Positions 1 to 11,379 of a stretch of 64,000 bases of DNA are shown here, piece by piece. The notes beneath the pieces are model-generated. The model did not search any database, was not told the DNA's origin, and worked only from the letters and a program-made list of their open reading frames with translations. Source of the DNA: Amylostereum areolatum (Eukaryota; Basidiomycota; Agaricomycetes; Russulales; Stereaceae); NCBI GenBank assembly GCA_012932865.1, contig SAXG01000020.1, positions 372,001 to 436,000 on the forward strand. The letters run 5' to 3'. Each line of letters starts with the position of its first letter. The first letter of the stretch is position 1. The translations under genes and the position numbers were made by a program.

Positions 1-3000
1 CCCAAGTGGGAAGACGTCCATGGCGGGGCAGGGCTTGCCGGCAGGCACACCGGCACCGTCCTCGACTTCATCGGCGTCGGGGTCCAGCGCCATCTCCTCC
101 CCCTCTGCTCGCCGCTCCATGTCCTCCATGGCGATGTCGCCATCGCCAATGAGGTCAGCAGCGAGGGGCGCCGATGCGGCGGGCTCGGCAGCTGGCGTCG
201 GCGAGGAGGGCGGGGAGGCACGCTGTGTTGGAGCGGGGGCGGGGGATAGCGCGGGGGGGGCGGGGACTCGGGCCGACGGCTGGGGAGGTGGGGGCGACTG
301 CGGGGGAGGTGGGGGCGACAGCAGGGGAGGTGGGGCTGACGGCGGGGGAGGTGGGGCTGACGGCGGGGGAGGTGGGGCTGACGGCGGTGGCGACGGCGGG
401 AGGCGCCGGGGCAAGGGGGGGAGACGGCGGGGCGAGGGTGGGCAGGGCACCGGGGGACTCCTCGCGGGTGTGCGACCTCGGCGCTGAGATCGCACTGATC
501 GGAGGGGCCTTGATGCCGACTCTGCATCCAGAGGGGGAGGGCGTTGCCCTGTGGGCGTACACCGTCGGTTCGCTGGCGGCGGACGGGGTGCCAAGGCCTT
601 GGACGAAATCGGGCCACCGGAGCCCCAACAAGCTCACCTGGTCTTGAAGCTCCAGCACGATCTGCTGGATGGCCTCGGCATCGACCGCCTCGCTGACGCC
701 TATAAAGGCATCCTGGGGACGCGACGACGACGCCCGAGCCTGCGAGGGGCCGGCGAGTCCGGACTGAGACGCCGCCGAGGCACGGCGAGTGCGGGGCGTG
801 CGGGGGCCAAGGGACTCGAGGGGCATGGGCGGGGCAGCGATGGAGGGGTTGAAGCTCGCCGGTTGCGGCGGCTCCATGCCAAAGGGGAAGGCCCCCATTT
901 GGCCGGGGAGGGGGAGGGGGAGGGTCTTGTAGACCTGGGTCTCCACGTTCGTCATCCGCTGCGAGATGCCGCCCATGTGGGCGGTCATCTTCGCCATCTC
1001 GCGGGCGAGCTCGCCGACCAGGCCACGACTCGGCGTGGGGAGGAGGCCTCCCTTGTCGAGGGCGGCGATGAGGGCAGGGACAATCCCATCTAGCGCCGTG
1101 CGCAGCCTCCCGATTTCCCGCATCGCCTCCTTGTGGGCGGCGTCCGCACGCAGCCGCTCGATCTCCAGTCGCAAGTCGAGCGACCGCTCGAAGTCGGCGA
1201 ACGCTCGCCGGCCGCTATGCTCTTCGTGGTCGCGGGCGCCGCTCGTCACAGGTGTGGTGGGGGGGAGGGGCAAGCCGCGGAAGGGCTGGGGCAAGGCTGA
1301 GGAAAATGGTTAGCTACGCGCAAGGGAGAGGAGGGGGGATGCACGCATGGGGGCCCGATGTTGGAAGACGGCGGGGGTCTGTCGCTTGCGCGACTTCTCC
1401 TTCCGCAAAGTGGCCCTTTCGCCACCAGGCTGGTGGGTGCCGTCTTCATCGTCCACGTCCATTGGAGCCACGGCGGCGGGTTGGGCAGCGGCGGGCGGGG
1501 CGATCGCGGGTTGGGCGGTGGCGGGTGGGGCGACGGTGCGCAGGGCAGAGGAGGGCGGGGCAGCGGAGGGTGGGGCGGCGGAGGGCGGGTCGATATCGGT
1601 GACCAACATGTCGCCGAGATCGTTGGCCACCTCGTCAATCTCGATAGGGGTGACCAATTTGGGGGCTGGGTCCAGGACGACGTGGACTTTGCGCACCGCG
1701 GGCGCCACCGAGGATGGGCCGGCGACTGGTTGCTCGACCACAGATGTTCGCCATGCCCGTTTCTTCATGGCGGAGGGGGGGCGGCAGAGTGGGGAACAGG
1801 TGGGGGGACGGCGTGGGGGATGTGGGGATCGGGGTGGGTACCGGCGTGCTTGCCTGCACTGATGCGGAGGATAGTGGAGCCGCCGCACTTGCCGGTGACA
1901 ACAGAGCCGTCGTCGGGTGGCGGTGACTGCAGCTTGGTGTCGTCCCAGACGCCCAGCTCATACCTCAGATGCAGCGTCATGTAGATCGCCAGCATCGGCC
2001 ACCAGGGCGCAGGCAGGTGCTGGATGGGGGGGAGGGAGACGGGCGATGGCGCGGGGAGGCTCTGCACATTGGGTGCTGACTTGAAGTCAGCGACGGCAAG
2101 GGGGAAGGCGACGGCACGACTCACCGAACCAGGCGTCAGGTGCGTACAGCACCAGGTGGTTGACGAACTTTGAGAACGAGCAGCCGGTCTTCGCGAACCG
2201 GCACCCGTGGCAGAGGATGTTCCTCCTCTTCGCGATCGCGCCCATGAAGCACGTGCGGTTTGCGGCGACGCAGGTGTCACAGCGAGCCTGGAAGCAAAGT
2301 GAGCGCGAAGAAGCGAAGAGGCGACGGCGACTTACCCAGGGCATGGTGGGGTGGTCGGGGTGCAGCCCTAGCCTCTCCGCCTCCAGGCGCGACTCCGCGT
2401 CATTGGGGAGTCAGGGAGACCACCGCTGTGCGGCCTCCATCCCGTCGAGGGCGTCCACCTCCTCGTTTGTCGCCTGTATCAGGCGGGCGTACTCGCCGGC
2501 CTGGAGGGGGAACACGAGCGTTCGCTCGTTGGCCGCCGGCTTCTTGTCGGCCTTGCTCCTGCTCTTCCTCTCCCCCTTCACCTTCTCCATCTTCACCGTC
2601 TTCGCCTTGCCCTTCCCCTTGCCGGTCCTCTTGCCCGGTGGACCTGCGTTCGCCGGCCGGGGGACCTCGATTGGCGTGTCGGTGTCTTCGTCGGTCGGCT
2701 CGACGTACTCCTTGCTCTTGATCTCCCGCCGTGGGCGAGTTCTCGCCGACCCAGTCGTGGCGGCAGGAGGGTTGGCGGCGGGGGCAGCAGGCGGGTTGGG
2801 GGCGGGGGCGGCAGGCGGGTTGGCGGGGGTGGGGAGAGCGGCGAGGGCGGCAGCGGGCACGGCGGCAGCGGCGGCGGGCAGGGCGGCGGCAATGGTGTGC
2901 AGGGGAGTGGCGGCGGGGGGGAGGGCGGAGGGGCCAGGGGCGAGGTTGGGGTGAGCGGCCGTTAAGGCCAACACGATGGGGGGGAGGTGCACTGCGTGCG

Positions 3001-3457
3001 GAGTCAGTAACGGGGTTCGCCGATAGGGGTGAAGGGCACGCACCGAGGTTGGGCCACCAGATCTCTGGCCCAAGGTCGGGAGCATCGGCGGGGACTTCGC
3101 CTAGGTATGGCAAGTCATGCAAGAGCTCGGCAACCCGCCCCATGTTCACTTGCCCGCCTGCAGACGCGGGCTGCACGATGGTCTTGTGGAACCACCGGAA
3201 GAAGGTTGACTTCGGCGCGAAGTCGCGTGCGATGCGCTAGAAGGGGAACATTAGCGCTGTGAGAGGTGGAGAGGGATGGGGAGACGCACCAGCTCATCTA
3301 TCATGGGGGCGAGGGCATACTCGGCGAGAGTGAACGCCATTGAACTTTGAAGTGCCGTGAAGACGCGGTAGGGGCGGCAAGCGGCGACAGCAGCGGCACG
3401 CGAGGGGGGCAGGGGCGCGAGGAAAGTGCGGAGGTTGGCTTGAAGGTGCTCGGACAT
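1..3457 (-). CDS. Gene A copy 1: Cys-cluster, disordered, coiled-coil protein (unknown function; partial, probably damaged)
   Basis: I do not recognise the family. The start ATG (3457-3455) matches that of the second copy at 63265. Exons fit 3457-3290, 3236-3044 and 2991 to about 2345, then a Cys exon near 2295-2120 and further exons to the window edge. Exon 2 holds a W/H-rich segment (WWFHK, EIWWPN in copy 2; the first residues vary here). Exon 3 is Pro/Ala-rich and then strongly Lys-rich (about 2720-2550). The Cys exon reads CDTCVAANRTC, then CHGCRFAKTGC, a possible zinc site. The last part has an IERLR-type coiled coil (about 1200-1050), AVSPTSP repeats (about 400-270) and an acidic tail. 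An in-frame TGA (2413-2411), likely from CGA, and a frame change at the G-run near 250-260 suggest damage or sequence error. It lies head to head with gene B. A chromatin or DNA-binding role is only a guess. Confidence 0.55.
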
Positions 3458-3733
3458 TGCGGTCGTTGAGGTTGAGGGTGAGGTGGAAGGTGAAGGCGAG
3501 GATGAGGGGTGAGTGGCGTGAACGCGTGAGCGAAGAGGAAGAGCGAGACGGAGAAGTCGAAGGTCAAGACGCGCGAAGTTCGGCGTGAAAGTGGGACTCC
3601 GACTGGAAATTGCCTCGCTGCGATCTCTTGTGCCGATCATCTAATCTCCCCGATTGCATTGCGTCACTTCGCCGAAACTGTATTGTTATCCTGTTCCGGA
3701 CATAAGCCCCGCTTTTCATTTGTTCCCCCCTTT
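3458..3733. promoter_or_regulatory. Shared divergent 5' region of genes A and B
   Basis: These 276 bases separate the two divergent start codons. The same spacing and orientation recur at 62989-63264, so the pair probably shares a promoter. I see no convincing TATA box. The assignment is by position only. Confidence 0.35.
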
Positions 3734-4087
3734 ATGTTCACGGCGCTCAACGCGTCTTCCTCTTCCTCCCTTCCCTTCGACATCGACTCTGCGCTTCCGC
3801 ACGACATCAAAACATGTGAGTCTTCTTACACTACGCACCTTAACGCGCTCAACTTGATCAGTGTCCCGCATCTGCCTCCCTTGCCGCAGAATCATGCTGC
3901 CCCGCGTCCCCGACCTCAGTTTCAACGACGACATCGATATGGACCATGCTCCCCCAGTTGCCCCTCCTCTTGCCGTCCCCGCTCGCCGCCCAGTTGATCT
4001 GGCGTTCGATCTGGATACAACGCCCCCCCCTTCGCCCCTCCCTACGCCTCCCCTGATTCAATGTATGGTTGACCTGTCCTTGGACCT

Positions 4088-5293
4088 CATCAGCAATTTA
4101 ACACATTTTGTTTGGGCTTGTTTGAGCCTGTTTTGGAGTTGTCCAACACTCAAAACTCACGAAAACACACAAAACACCCCAACACCCCAACAGTCTCCCA
4201 GGCCATGTCTGGTTGGACAACTGTCACGGAGTTGAGCCAACTAGTGTCCAATTCACCATACATTTGGGTACAACTTAGGCTCAAGTACATGACAACAACA
4301 CATTTCAATACTTATATTTAATTTATATTGCTCATATCCAAACATTTTAATGGGTAAATCAATATCATTATTATTGATCAGTGGTACATACTACATGAGC
4401 TACACGAAGTAGAGAAGGAAAAGTATAATATAGATAATGAAAAGACCATGTAACTAGGGTAACGAGGCGGCAACGGCGGGGGTGACGAGGCACCGACGGC
4501 ACTGGTGACAAGGGCTGCGAGGGCGGGAGTGACGAGGTGGTGACGGCGAGGGTGGCCATGACGGCGGCGGCGGCGGCGGCGACGGCAGGAGTGACGAGGT
4601 GGCGACGAGGTGGCGACGGCAGGAGTGACGAGATGGCGACGGCGGTGGTGACGAGATGGCGACGGCGGCGGTGACGGGGCGATGACGGCGGCAGTGACGC
4701 AATGGCGAGGGTGGCGGTGACGAGGTGGCGAGGGCGGCTGTGATGCGGCGGCGAGGGCGGCTGTGACGAGGTGGCGAGGGCGGCAGTGACTGGGCCGCGA
4801 CAGCGGCGGTGACGAGGCGGCGAAGGGAACAATGGTGGTGTGGCGGCGGTGACGAGGGTGGCGATGGCGGCGGTGACGAGACAACAACGGCGGCGGTGAC
4901 GCGATGGTGACGGCGGCGGTGATGAGGTGGCGACGGCGGCGGTGACGAGGCGGCGAGGGGGACGATGGGGACGACGGTGAGGGGGATGACGGTGGCGACG
5001 GCGGTGGTGAAGAGATGGTGGTGGTTGAGAAGGAAGGAAAGACGCGTCGTGGCAGGGAAATATGAGAAAAGGAGAAAGTCTCACGGTCAAACGCAGTTTA
5101 GGGCCGGCTCAATTTCCCTTCTGATCAAAATTTGATGCCGGGAAGTGCGATTGATGAATTGCCCCGGAATTGCGGGGAGTTGCCGGGTTTGCCAAACTCG
5201 GCCGGGCCTGACAACTGCCATCAACACCCCAACACCGGCAACAGAGCCGAAACCGTCGGCAACACCCCAACAAAAAGTGTGATATTGCTGATG
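4088..5293. mobile_element. CATCAG element 1: non-autonomous DNA transposon, 1206 bp, inserted in gene B
   Basis: The ends are inverted: the left begins CATCAGCAATTTAACAC and the right, read inward, begins CATCAGCAATATCACAC. The dinucleotide CT flanks both sides (4086-4087 and 5294-5295). The second copy of gene B has an uninterrupted site here (a single GGACCTCGAC near 62642-62651, reverse strand), which serves as an empty site. No transposase ORF is visible. The interior is dominated by a GTGACGAGG minisatellite. Two further loci in the window share CATYAGYAA ends and 2-bp target duplications (6436 and 45058). The superfamily is not certain. The 2-bp duplication could fit an EnSpm/CACTA or Plavaka relative. 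Confidence 0.75.
4455..5010. repeat. GC-rich minisatellite inside CATCAG element 1
   Basis: The stretch is built from degenerate copies of GGTGACGAGGTGGCGACGG and shorter variants. Long open frames in it are low-complexity artefacts and are not annotated. The core GGTGACGAG recurs in the minisatellite of CATCAG element 2. Confidence 0.8.
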
Positions 5294-6435
5294 CTCGACA
5301 CGCCGCCATCGTCACCGACTCCCGCCCTCGCGCCATTGCCCCCTTCCTTCACCTTCCCTCGCCATGCCCCCAACCTTATGCTCGATCTCGCCGATGACAT
5401 GGCAGCCAGGCCCGCTCGCGCCGTCGACCTCTCTTTCGATCTCGTCGACTCACCGCCCCTCGTGCAACCCAGGGCGGTGGACCTCACATTGCCGCCCCTC
5501 ACGCCCAGCCTGCCCCTGTCGCCAGGAAGCGATGTGTCACTCCCCCTGGGGTCCCCAATCGAAGCAGTCGGCAAGAGCGACAAGGACGGTGAGGCGAATG
5601 AGGAGGACGGCGAGGCGGATGAGGATGAGGACAATGAGGACAATGAGGACGGCAAGGACGGTGATGGTGCCAAGGCCACCGTCACCACTCAGGACAAAGG
5701 TAAGGGTCGAGCAGTTGAGGTCGCCAGCGGTGATGCTGCACTTGCCGACCGCGAGGGAGGCATCACAGCGCCGACCAGCACAGTCCCCCAAGGCATCCCA
5801 GCCCACCCGCCGTTCAACCCGCACGACCTCCCCCTCTGCCCCATCCGCTTCTGGGACCTCGACCTCCACGACAAGTACGGTCCCCGTGACAGCATCGCTC
5901 ACAAGGTCGTCCAACGCCTACGCCAGCCGCCCTTCAAAAAAGGTGACCAGACGGTTGCCCTCGGTGAGTATCTCTGGTGACTAACATCTCCAGGGGAAGC
6001 CACCGCGGTTGCCGTGCATGGGTCGCCGTTGGTCGATGAGGTTGGCCGCCTTGTGCGTTATCCAGGTGAGAACTCACCGAATCGCTTGCCCCTTTGCTGA
6101 TCCCTCGCCGAGCAGAGACCGCCGACCTGAACAGTTGGCTCACCTTCGTGGAGGCGACCGGGGGTCGTGCTCCCCGCCTTCCACACGGAGCCGCAGCAAT
6201 GCTGACCCAGGAAAGCATCACGCAGCGGCAAAAACTCATCGAGGATGCGTACGAGCTCGCCGGCCGGCTCACCATGTGGTAGAGCTCTTCACGAGTGGCT
6301 ATACTTGTGAGTACCTGTATGAGTACCTGTAAGGCACATCCGTGGGTACTGCCATCCGCGGATACGAGTACTCGTGTGCCTGATACTTGTGAGAGTACAG
6401 GTATGACTTTTGAGCTCACAGGTTACCTGTGCAAG

Positions 6436-8042
6436 CATCAGCAAAACTCTGAGTACTTGGGGTGAACTTGGACTTGGAGCAAGCACCTTGGGCTTGGAGA
6501 TTTACCTTGGAGGCACTTTGCCTTGGAGTCAAATAACTTGAAGCTTTGGTAAAATCAATGGAGCTTGGAATTGACCTTGGGAATTTAGTAGTTTACTTAG
6601 ACACTTGCAGTTTTTGTTAATGCCGTCTACATCACAAAATCTCAAGTCTCGATGGATGCCAAGTCGGGAGTTCTCGCGACTTTGTGAAATAACGACACAA
6701 ATAGTCATGTGATTCATCATTTTCGTTGACCTCGATGCCGTGTCGTCCCTCTTCTCTTTGTCTCCGACCACGACCTTTGTTGTTGTCGTGGACCGTTGTC
6801 GTTGTCGGTCCTTGCGTCATCATTGTCGCCACCGCCCTCGTCACTGTGTCGCCACCACCTTTGTCCTCAATGCCTTGTCACCACGTCGTCAACACCCTCG
6901 TCTCAACGCCCTCACCACGGCATCGTCAACACTCTCGTCCAACACCCTCCTCAACGCCCTCGTCACTGCGTCGTCAATGCCCTTGTCACCACGTCCCCAC
7001 CGCCCTCGTCACCGCGTCCCCACCACCCTCATCCTCAACACCCTCGTCACCACGTCCTCAACACCCTCGTCTCAACACCCTCGTCAACGCGTCCCCCACC
7101 GCCCTCGTCACCGCACCCTCAATGCTCTCGTCCACCACCCTCGTCAACCGCCCTCATCCACCGCCCTCGTCACCGCCCTCGTCACCGCGTTCCCACCACC
7201 CTCGTCTCAACGCCCTCGTCACCACGTCGCCACCGCCCTCGTCACCGCGTCGCCACCACCCTCGTCCTCAACGCTCTCATCACCGCACCCTCAATGCTCT
7301 TGTCCACCACCCTCGTCCACCGCCCTTGTCACCGTGTCCCCACCGCCCTTGTCACCGTGTCCCCACCGCCCTCATCACCGCGTCCCCACCACCCTCGTCC
7401 TCAACGCCCTAGCCACGGCGTCATCACCGTGCCCCCACTGCCCTCGTCTCAACGCCCTCGTCAACGCATCGTCAACGCGTCCCCCACCGCCCTCGTCACC
7501 GCGCCCTCGACACTCTCGTCCAACACCCTCTTCAACGCCCTCGTCACCGGGGCCCCACCGCCCTGGTGCTCCACCCTTGATGCCCCCATTCCCAGTGCTC
7601 TGTTCTTGCATCCTGGTGCTCTGTTCTTGCTGCTTTGGTGCTCCATCTTTGCTACCCTGCCCCACTCCCCTGTTGTGTAGCTGTACCTACATCCTGTGTA
7701 ACACATGTACCCAATCTATAGAATGATGAATAATGATTTTTTTCAACCCTAAAATGTGTGCACAAAACAACTTGGATGTGTCTTGTGAGCTCCTTGTAGA
7801 ATCTGAAGCTACTTGAGCATGTCCTTGGGCATCCAAACCTAGCTTGGGGCTCCTGGATAACAACCTTTATGGCCTTGAGGCTTACTTGCCAAGTGGGCCC
7901 AAGGCTCCCCCCAAGGCAAATGTGACCTTGGGCCAGTAAGTGACCCGGCTTGGGCAAGGCACATGTTACTTGGGGCTTGGGGCCTTGGGGGCCTTGCCCA
8001 AGGGCCCCAAGGCCCTGTCAAGTACTCAGAGTTTTGCTGATG
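6436..8042. mobile_element. CATCAG element 2 (1607 bp), nested in hAT element 1
   Basis: A near-perfect 24-bp terminal inverted repeat begins CATCAGCAAAACTCTGAG. The flanking dinucleotide is AG on both sides (6434-6435, 8043-8044). The uninterrupted sequence is seen in the sister hAT element, where GTGCAAGTACCTG is continuous near 11530-11542. The interior has AC/TTGG-rich arms and a central minisatellite. No transposase is visible. Confidence 0.85.
6838..7560. repeat. Minisatellite CCCTCGTCACCGCGTCC-type
   Basis: Degenerate roughly 12-24 base units of CCCTCGTCACCGCGTCCCCA and CCCTCGTCTCAACG are repeated in tandem. The reverse complement contains GGTGACGAGG, the same core as in CATCAG element 1. 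All three plus frames stay open through it only because of composition. Confidence 0.85.
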
Positions 8043-8668
8043 AGTACCTGTCAAATACCTGTCAGGTACTTTGGCAGGGTTGATCTTGATATAATTACAG
8101 ATAATAGCTGTTGGATTGATATAAGCATTCTCTCTTGCAGATCCTTATGTACTGTTGTTTCTATTGTGGCCCCTTTCTCATCTATTTCCTCTCCTCCCCT
8201 CACATATATAGCTGAAAGCCTTGTGTGGTATTCTGTATCATACTCTGATACATGTTTACCTATACTTAAATGTTACTAGCATTATCCTTGCCTTGAAGAT
8301 GGAGTGTCAATATGCCTAACAGAGCTTCCAAGATGAGTCTAAGAAGGCCACTACTGCTGCTTGTATCATATTTTCCAGGAACGACAGGTACTTGTCATAC
8401 CTGTGTATCCGCGAGTGGGAGTATCCGTGCTACAGGTACCTGTGTGCCTGATACCCGTGAGAGTGGGAGTATAAGATCTGGAGCCACAGGTACCTGTCTC
8501 AAGGTTGCAGGTACCTGTAAGAGTGCACTCGTGAAGAGCTCTACCGTGTGGGACTCGGCAGCAAGGTCGCTCACCGCCGCCATGGACGCCGTGAACAGGG
8601 CGTATGGGCTAGCGTCGGCAATCGCCGACATCCAGCAAATGATCGAGGAGGCGTCGTTCAATGAGTAG

Positions 8669-8998
8669 TTTTCTGTGCAGCTTCTTGTTCATTCCGAAGT
8701 CCCCAGGGACCGCCTCCCTGCTTTATTTAAAAACAAAATTATTTATTGTGAAATGAATGGGCCAGTTTCCCTCGCCGTAGAATTGTGCTCGCCAAGCCTC
8801 GACCCTCTTAGCGGTGTGATCGGGTCTCTTGCCAGTCGTCAGCGAAAACATATCCTCTCCCTCAAGTCATTACGATCAGGTATTTCACCGATTGGCGGCC
8901 AGAATATATTATAGTACATGAATGGCAATATGGTAATCGGCAAGTGCAGACAAAAAGAACTATGTATTAAATGCAAGGGGGAACGAGGCCCTCCCCGC
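8669..8998. other. Convergent 3' spacer between genes B and X
   Basis: About 330 bases lie between the stop of gene B and the stop of gene X. No ORF or RNA gene is recognisable. Part of this spacer is kept after X2 (42014-42039), up to the LTR insertion. Confidence 0.5.
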
Positions 8999-9084
8999 TC
9001 AACCTCGCCGAGGTCTCTTCTTGGGGGGAGCAGGGCTCAGTGAGGCCTTGCGTTTGGACCGGGTTCTTGGTCCGACCTCGGCGT

Positions 9085-9507
9085 TGTCAGAAACGCAGTT
9101 TATGAGACCGATGGAACCGCCTAAGTCGCGACGATGGGAGGAGCGAGAAGAAGCAATAGATTCGAGAGTGCCGGGGTCTAGGGTAGTGCAACGTGCGCTA
9201 CAGTACCGTATGACGAGATGGACAGTCTAGGGAAGAGGGAAGAGAAACACTGTCCTTATATACAAGTGGGTACGATGGTGCGATGCGATGCGATAGTGGT
9301 GCGAGCGGGGGGAACAATAAGAAAGGAGTCATGGGGCGGAGGACAAAGGTCTGGAGCAATGATGTCATAGATAAGGATGCGGAACCCCGCTTGGAAGTCC
9401 GGGCAATGACGTCGTTGAAGCATGTGATGCAAGGGAAAGTCATGTGCTGTGACACGTCGCGTGTACGAGGTCTGCAAACGAAAAGAGAAATGGAGCGATC
9501 CGTGACA
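9085..9507 (-). mobile_element. Solo LTR of the E2 gypsy family, in gene X
   Basis: This 423-bp sequence is the reverse complement of the E2 LTR (TGTCACGG ... TTTCTGACA) and carries the same TATATAA box. The 5-bp target duplication GGCGT is perfect (9080-9084 and 9508-9512). X2 has the uninterrupted site at about 41925-41945, which proves the boundaries. It is the product of LTR-LTR recombination. Confidence 0.95.
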
Positions 9508-11379
9508 GGCGTGTGCAGGTGGCGGCTGGCGGGGAGGCACAGCTTTCGGCTTGGGTTTGGGTTTGGGCTTGGGCTTGGGCTTGGCGGGTGAGGGAACTGG
9601 GGCCTGCAACTCAGGGGAGGGTTGGGGCAGACGTCGGCGAATGGGAACCATCCTGGCCTTGGGGCGACCTCGTTTGGGAGGGGCGGGCGGCTCAGTGGTG
9701 GGCTCTGCGGTGGCCTCGGCAGCGGCGGGCTCACCGGCGGTAGGCTCACTGGCGGCAGGGACCTCCAGCTCCGCGACGTCATCCGCGACGTCATTGGTTG
9801 CCTTCCGTCGAGCACGAGTCTGTCGCCGAGGCAATGGATCCTCCTTGGCAGGGTCTTCATCTTCACCGGTGTCTTCACCAGTGTCCACACCGGTATCTTC
9901 ATCTGACGACTGCATTGCGCTTTTCCTCTTCTGCCCTGCACCCCCTCTTTTTGCCCTTGGCTTTTTGGGCGCGGCTGCCATGCCTTGTTTCACAGGCGCT
10001 TTCTTCCTCTTTGTCATTGGGCTGGCACCTACCACCCTCTGCGCAACCAGTGGCAGAGCGTTGAGGGACAAGGCAAAGGAGACAGCCGGAGGCCTCGACG
10101 CCGGCGAAGGACTCGTCGCTCCGGTGAGCAGCTCATGCATGGTCGGCATGATCAGCAAAGGAGGCTGCATCATAACATCCTCTCTGTTGCTGTCACCGTT
10201 CTCCCGCTCAACTGAGGGTCTTCCCTCAATGGTGGCCTGGTCGTCATCATCATCATCTTGACTGCCTCACTGAGCCGCCTTCCTCACCTCCCAGTTGGAC
10301 CTGACCTGGTCATGAGCCTGAGCCTCTCGCCGAAGCTGTGTGCTCAGCTGCGGAATATCTCTGGTCGCAGGCCGAATGCCGGCGACAAGAGCAGCAACAT
10401 CTACCAGGGATCCCTCGCCGGGAGGAGCGGTCCCAGCGAGGGGCTCAGCGGAACGGAGATCGGCGAGCATAAGTTCCCAGCCCTGACGCAGCTTGCCGAG
10501 GGCAGAGTCCTTTGGAATGGTGGACTCGAAACACTCAAAGACCCAGTAGGGGGCATCGTCGGCGGGACGCCCACCGGCTTTGGCTTTGGCGATGAGACCA
10601 CAGTCATGGGCAAAAATTCCCGAGCTCAATAGGCTCTGGCTGGCAAGCTCCCACCCGCCATAACGACCTTCGACCCGCCATGCATCGCCGCGGGTGAACT
10701 TGCGCAAGAAGGTGGCTCCGCCGGTCTGGTGCATCTGAAGGGGCAGGCCAGCCCAGCGGTACGTCCAGCTTCCCAACTCGCCAAGCTGAGCGGACCGTTC
10801 TTCCAGGACTTCCTCCGGCGTGTAGAGATCCTACTGAGTGTCAGAGAACTCCAGGTGGGTTGGCCGAAAGCGACTCGCCTTCTGTGCGGATGCCTCGGCG
10901 AGAACCTGCTGGAAGATGGGCTCATCGGTGAGCCCGGCAAGATAGTCCTCCTGAGACTTGCCCTGTAGGAAGAGCGGGGGCTATCCCTTCCAAACCATCT
11001 GCTTTGCCATATGCTCGAGCGTCTCGGCGAATGTTATCCAGATGGCGCGCAGCTCTCGAATGCCCTCGGCAAAGGGCACGTGCTTCGACCTGAACATCTC
11101 CTTTTTCCATTCGGGTGCGGCGAAATGGGGGGCCTTCTTGCCGAGAGTGCTCGTCGCATGCATGTCATGGCAATATATCGCTGAGGCAAGCAGGAACATC
11201 TCTGTGGTCTTGAACCCGGCGTACCTTCTCTCTCCCTCGCTGTCGGCCATCCAGGGCTGGCTGTCGATCCAAGTGAAGGTCGTCTCCACCTGCACGCTGG
11301 GGTTGGCGACCTCGGCAGGCATCCATGGCCAACTCAGCAGCCAGGTGGCCCAGAGCGGCGTGCCCAGGACCTCCTGCAC

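Larger units (their letters stand above)
6280..8543. mobile_element. hAT-type element 1 (2264 bp including a nested insert) in gene B
   Basis: The termini are inverted repeats beginning TAGAGCTCTTCACGAGT (the right one reads ACTCGTGAAGAGCTCTA). The flanks are 8-bp target duplications with one mismatch, CCATGTGG (6272-6279) and CCGTGTGG (8544-8551), as expected for hAT. The subterminal parts repeat GGTACCTGT/ACAGGTACC. No transposase is encoded, so it is non-autonomous. Without its nested insert it matches the element at 11380-12034. Confidence 0.85.
3734..8668 (+). pseudogene. Gene B copy 1: unknown protein with VDLxxDL repeats, split by two transposons
   Basis: I do not recognise the family. 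The coding parts are 3734-3815, 3862-4087, 5296-5963, 5994-6065, 6116-6279 and 8552-8668 (TAG). Three introns have GTGAG donors and CAG acceptors (3816-3861, 5964-5993, 6066-6115). A CATCAG element (4088-5293) and a hAT element (6280-8543) interrupt two exons. In both cases, removing the insert and one target duplication leaves the frame open. The N-terminal half repeats a short motif (VDLAFDLD, VDLSLDLD, VDLSFDLV) followed by Pro/Ser. The middle is a Glu/Asp-rich run (about 5580-5660). The C-terminal part is more ordered (PIRFWDLDLHDKYGP, then helices ending IEEASFNE). It is divergent from gene A and convergent with gene X, and its introns contain TCGCCGA. The function is unknown. Confidence 0.6.

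Noticed and set aside
4378..5090. Long minus-strand frames (up to 239 aa, His/Arg/Ser-rich)
   Set aside because: They lie in the minisatellite of CATCAG element 1 and stay open in several frames at once through repeated units.
6726..7726. Three overlapping plus-strand frames of 228-328 aa
   Set aside because: All three frames are open through the same tandem repeat, so none shows coding evidence.
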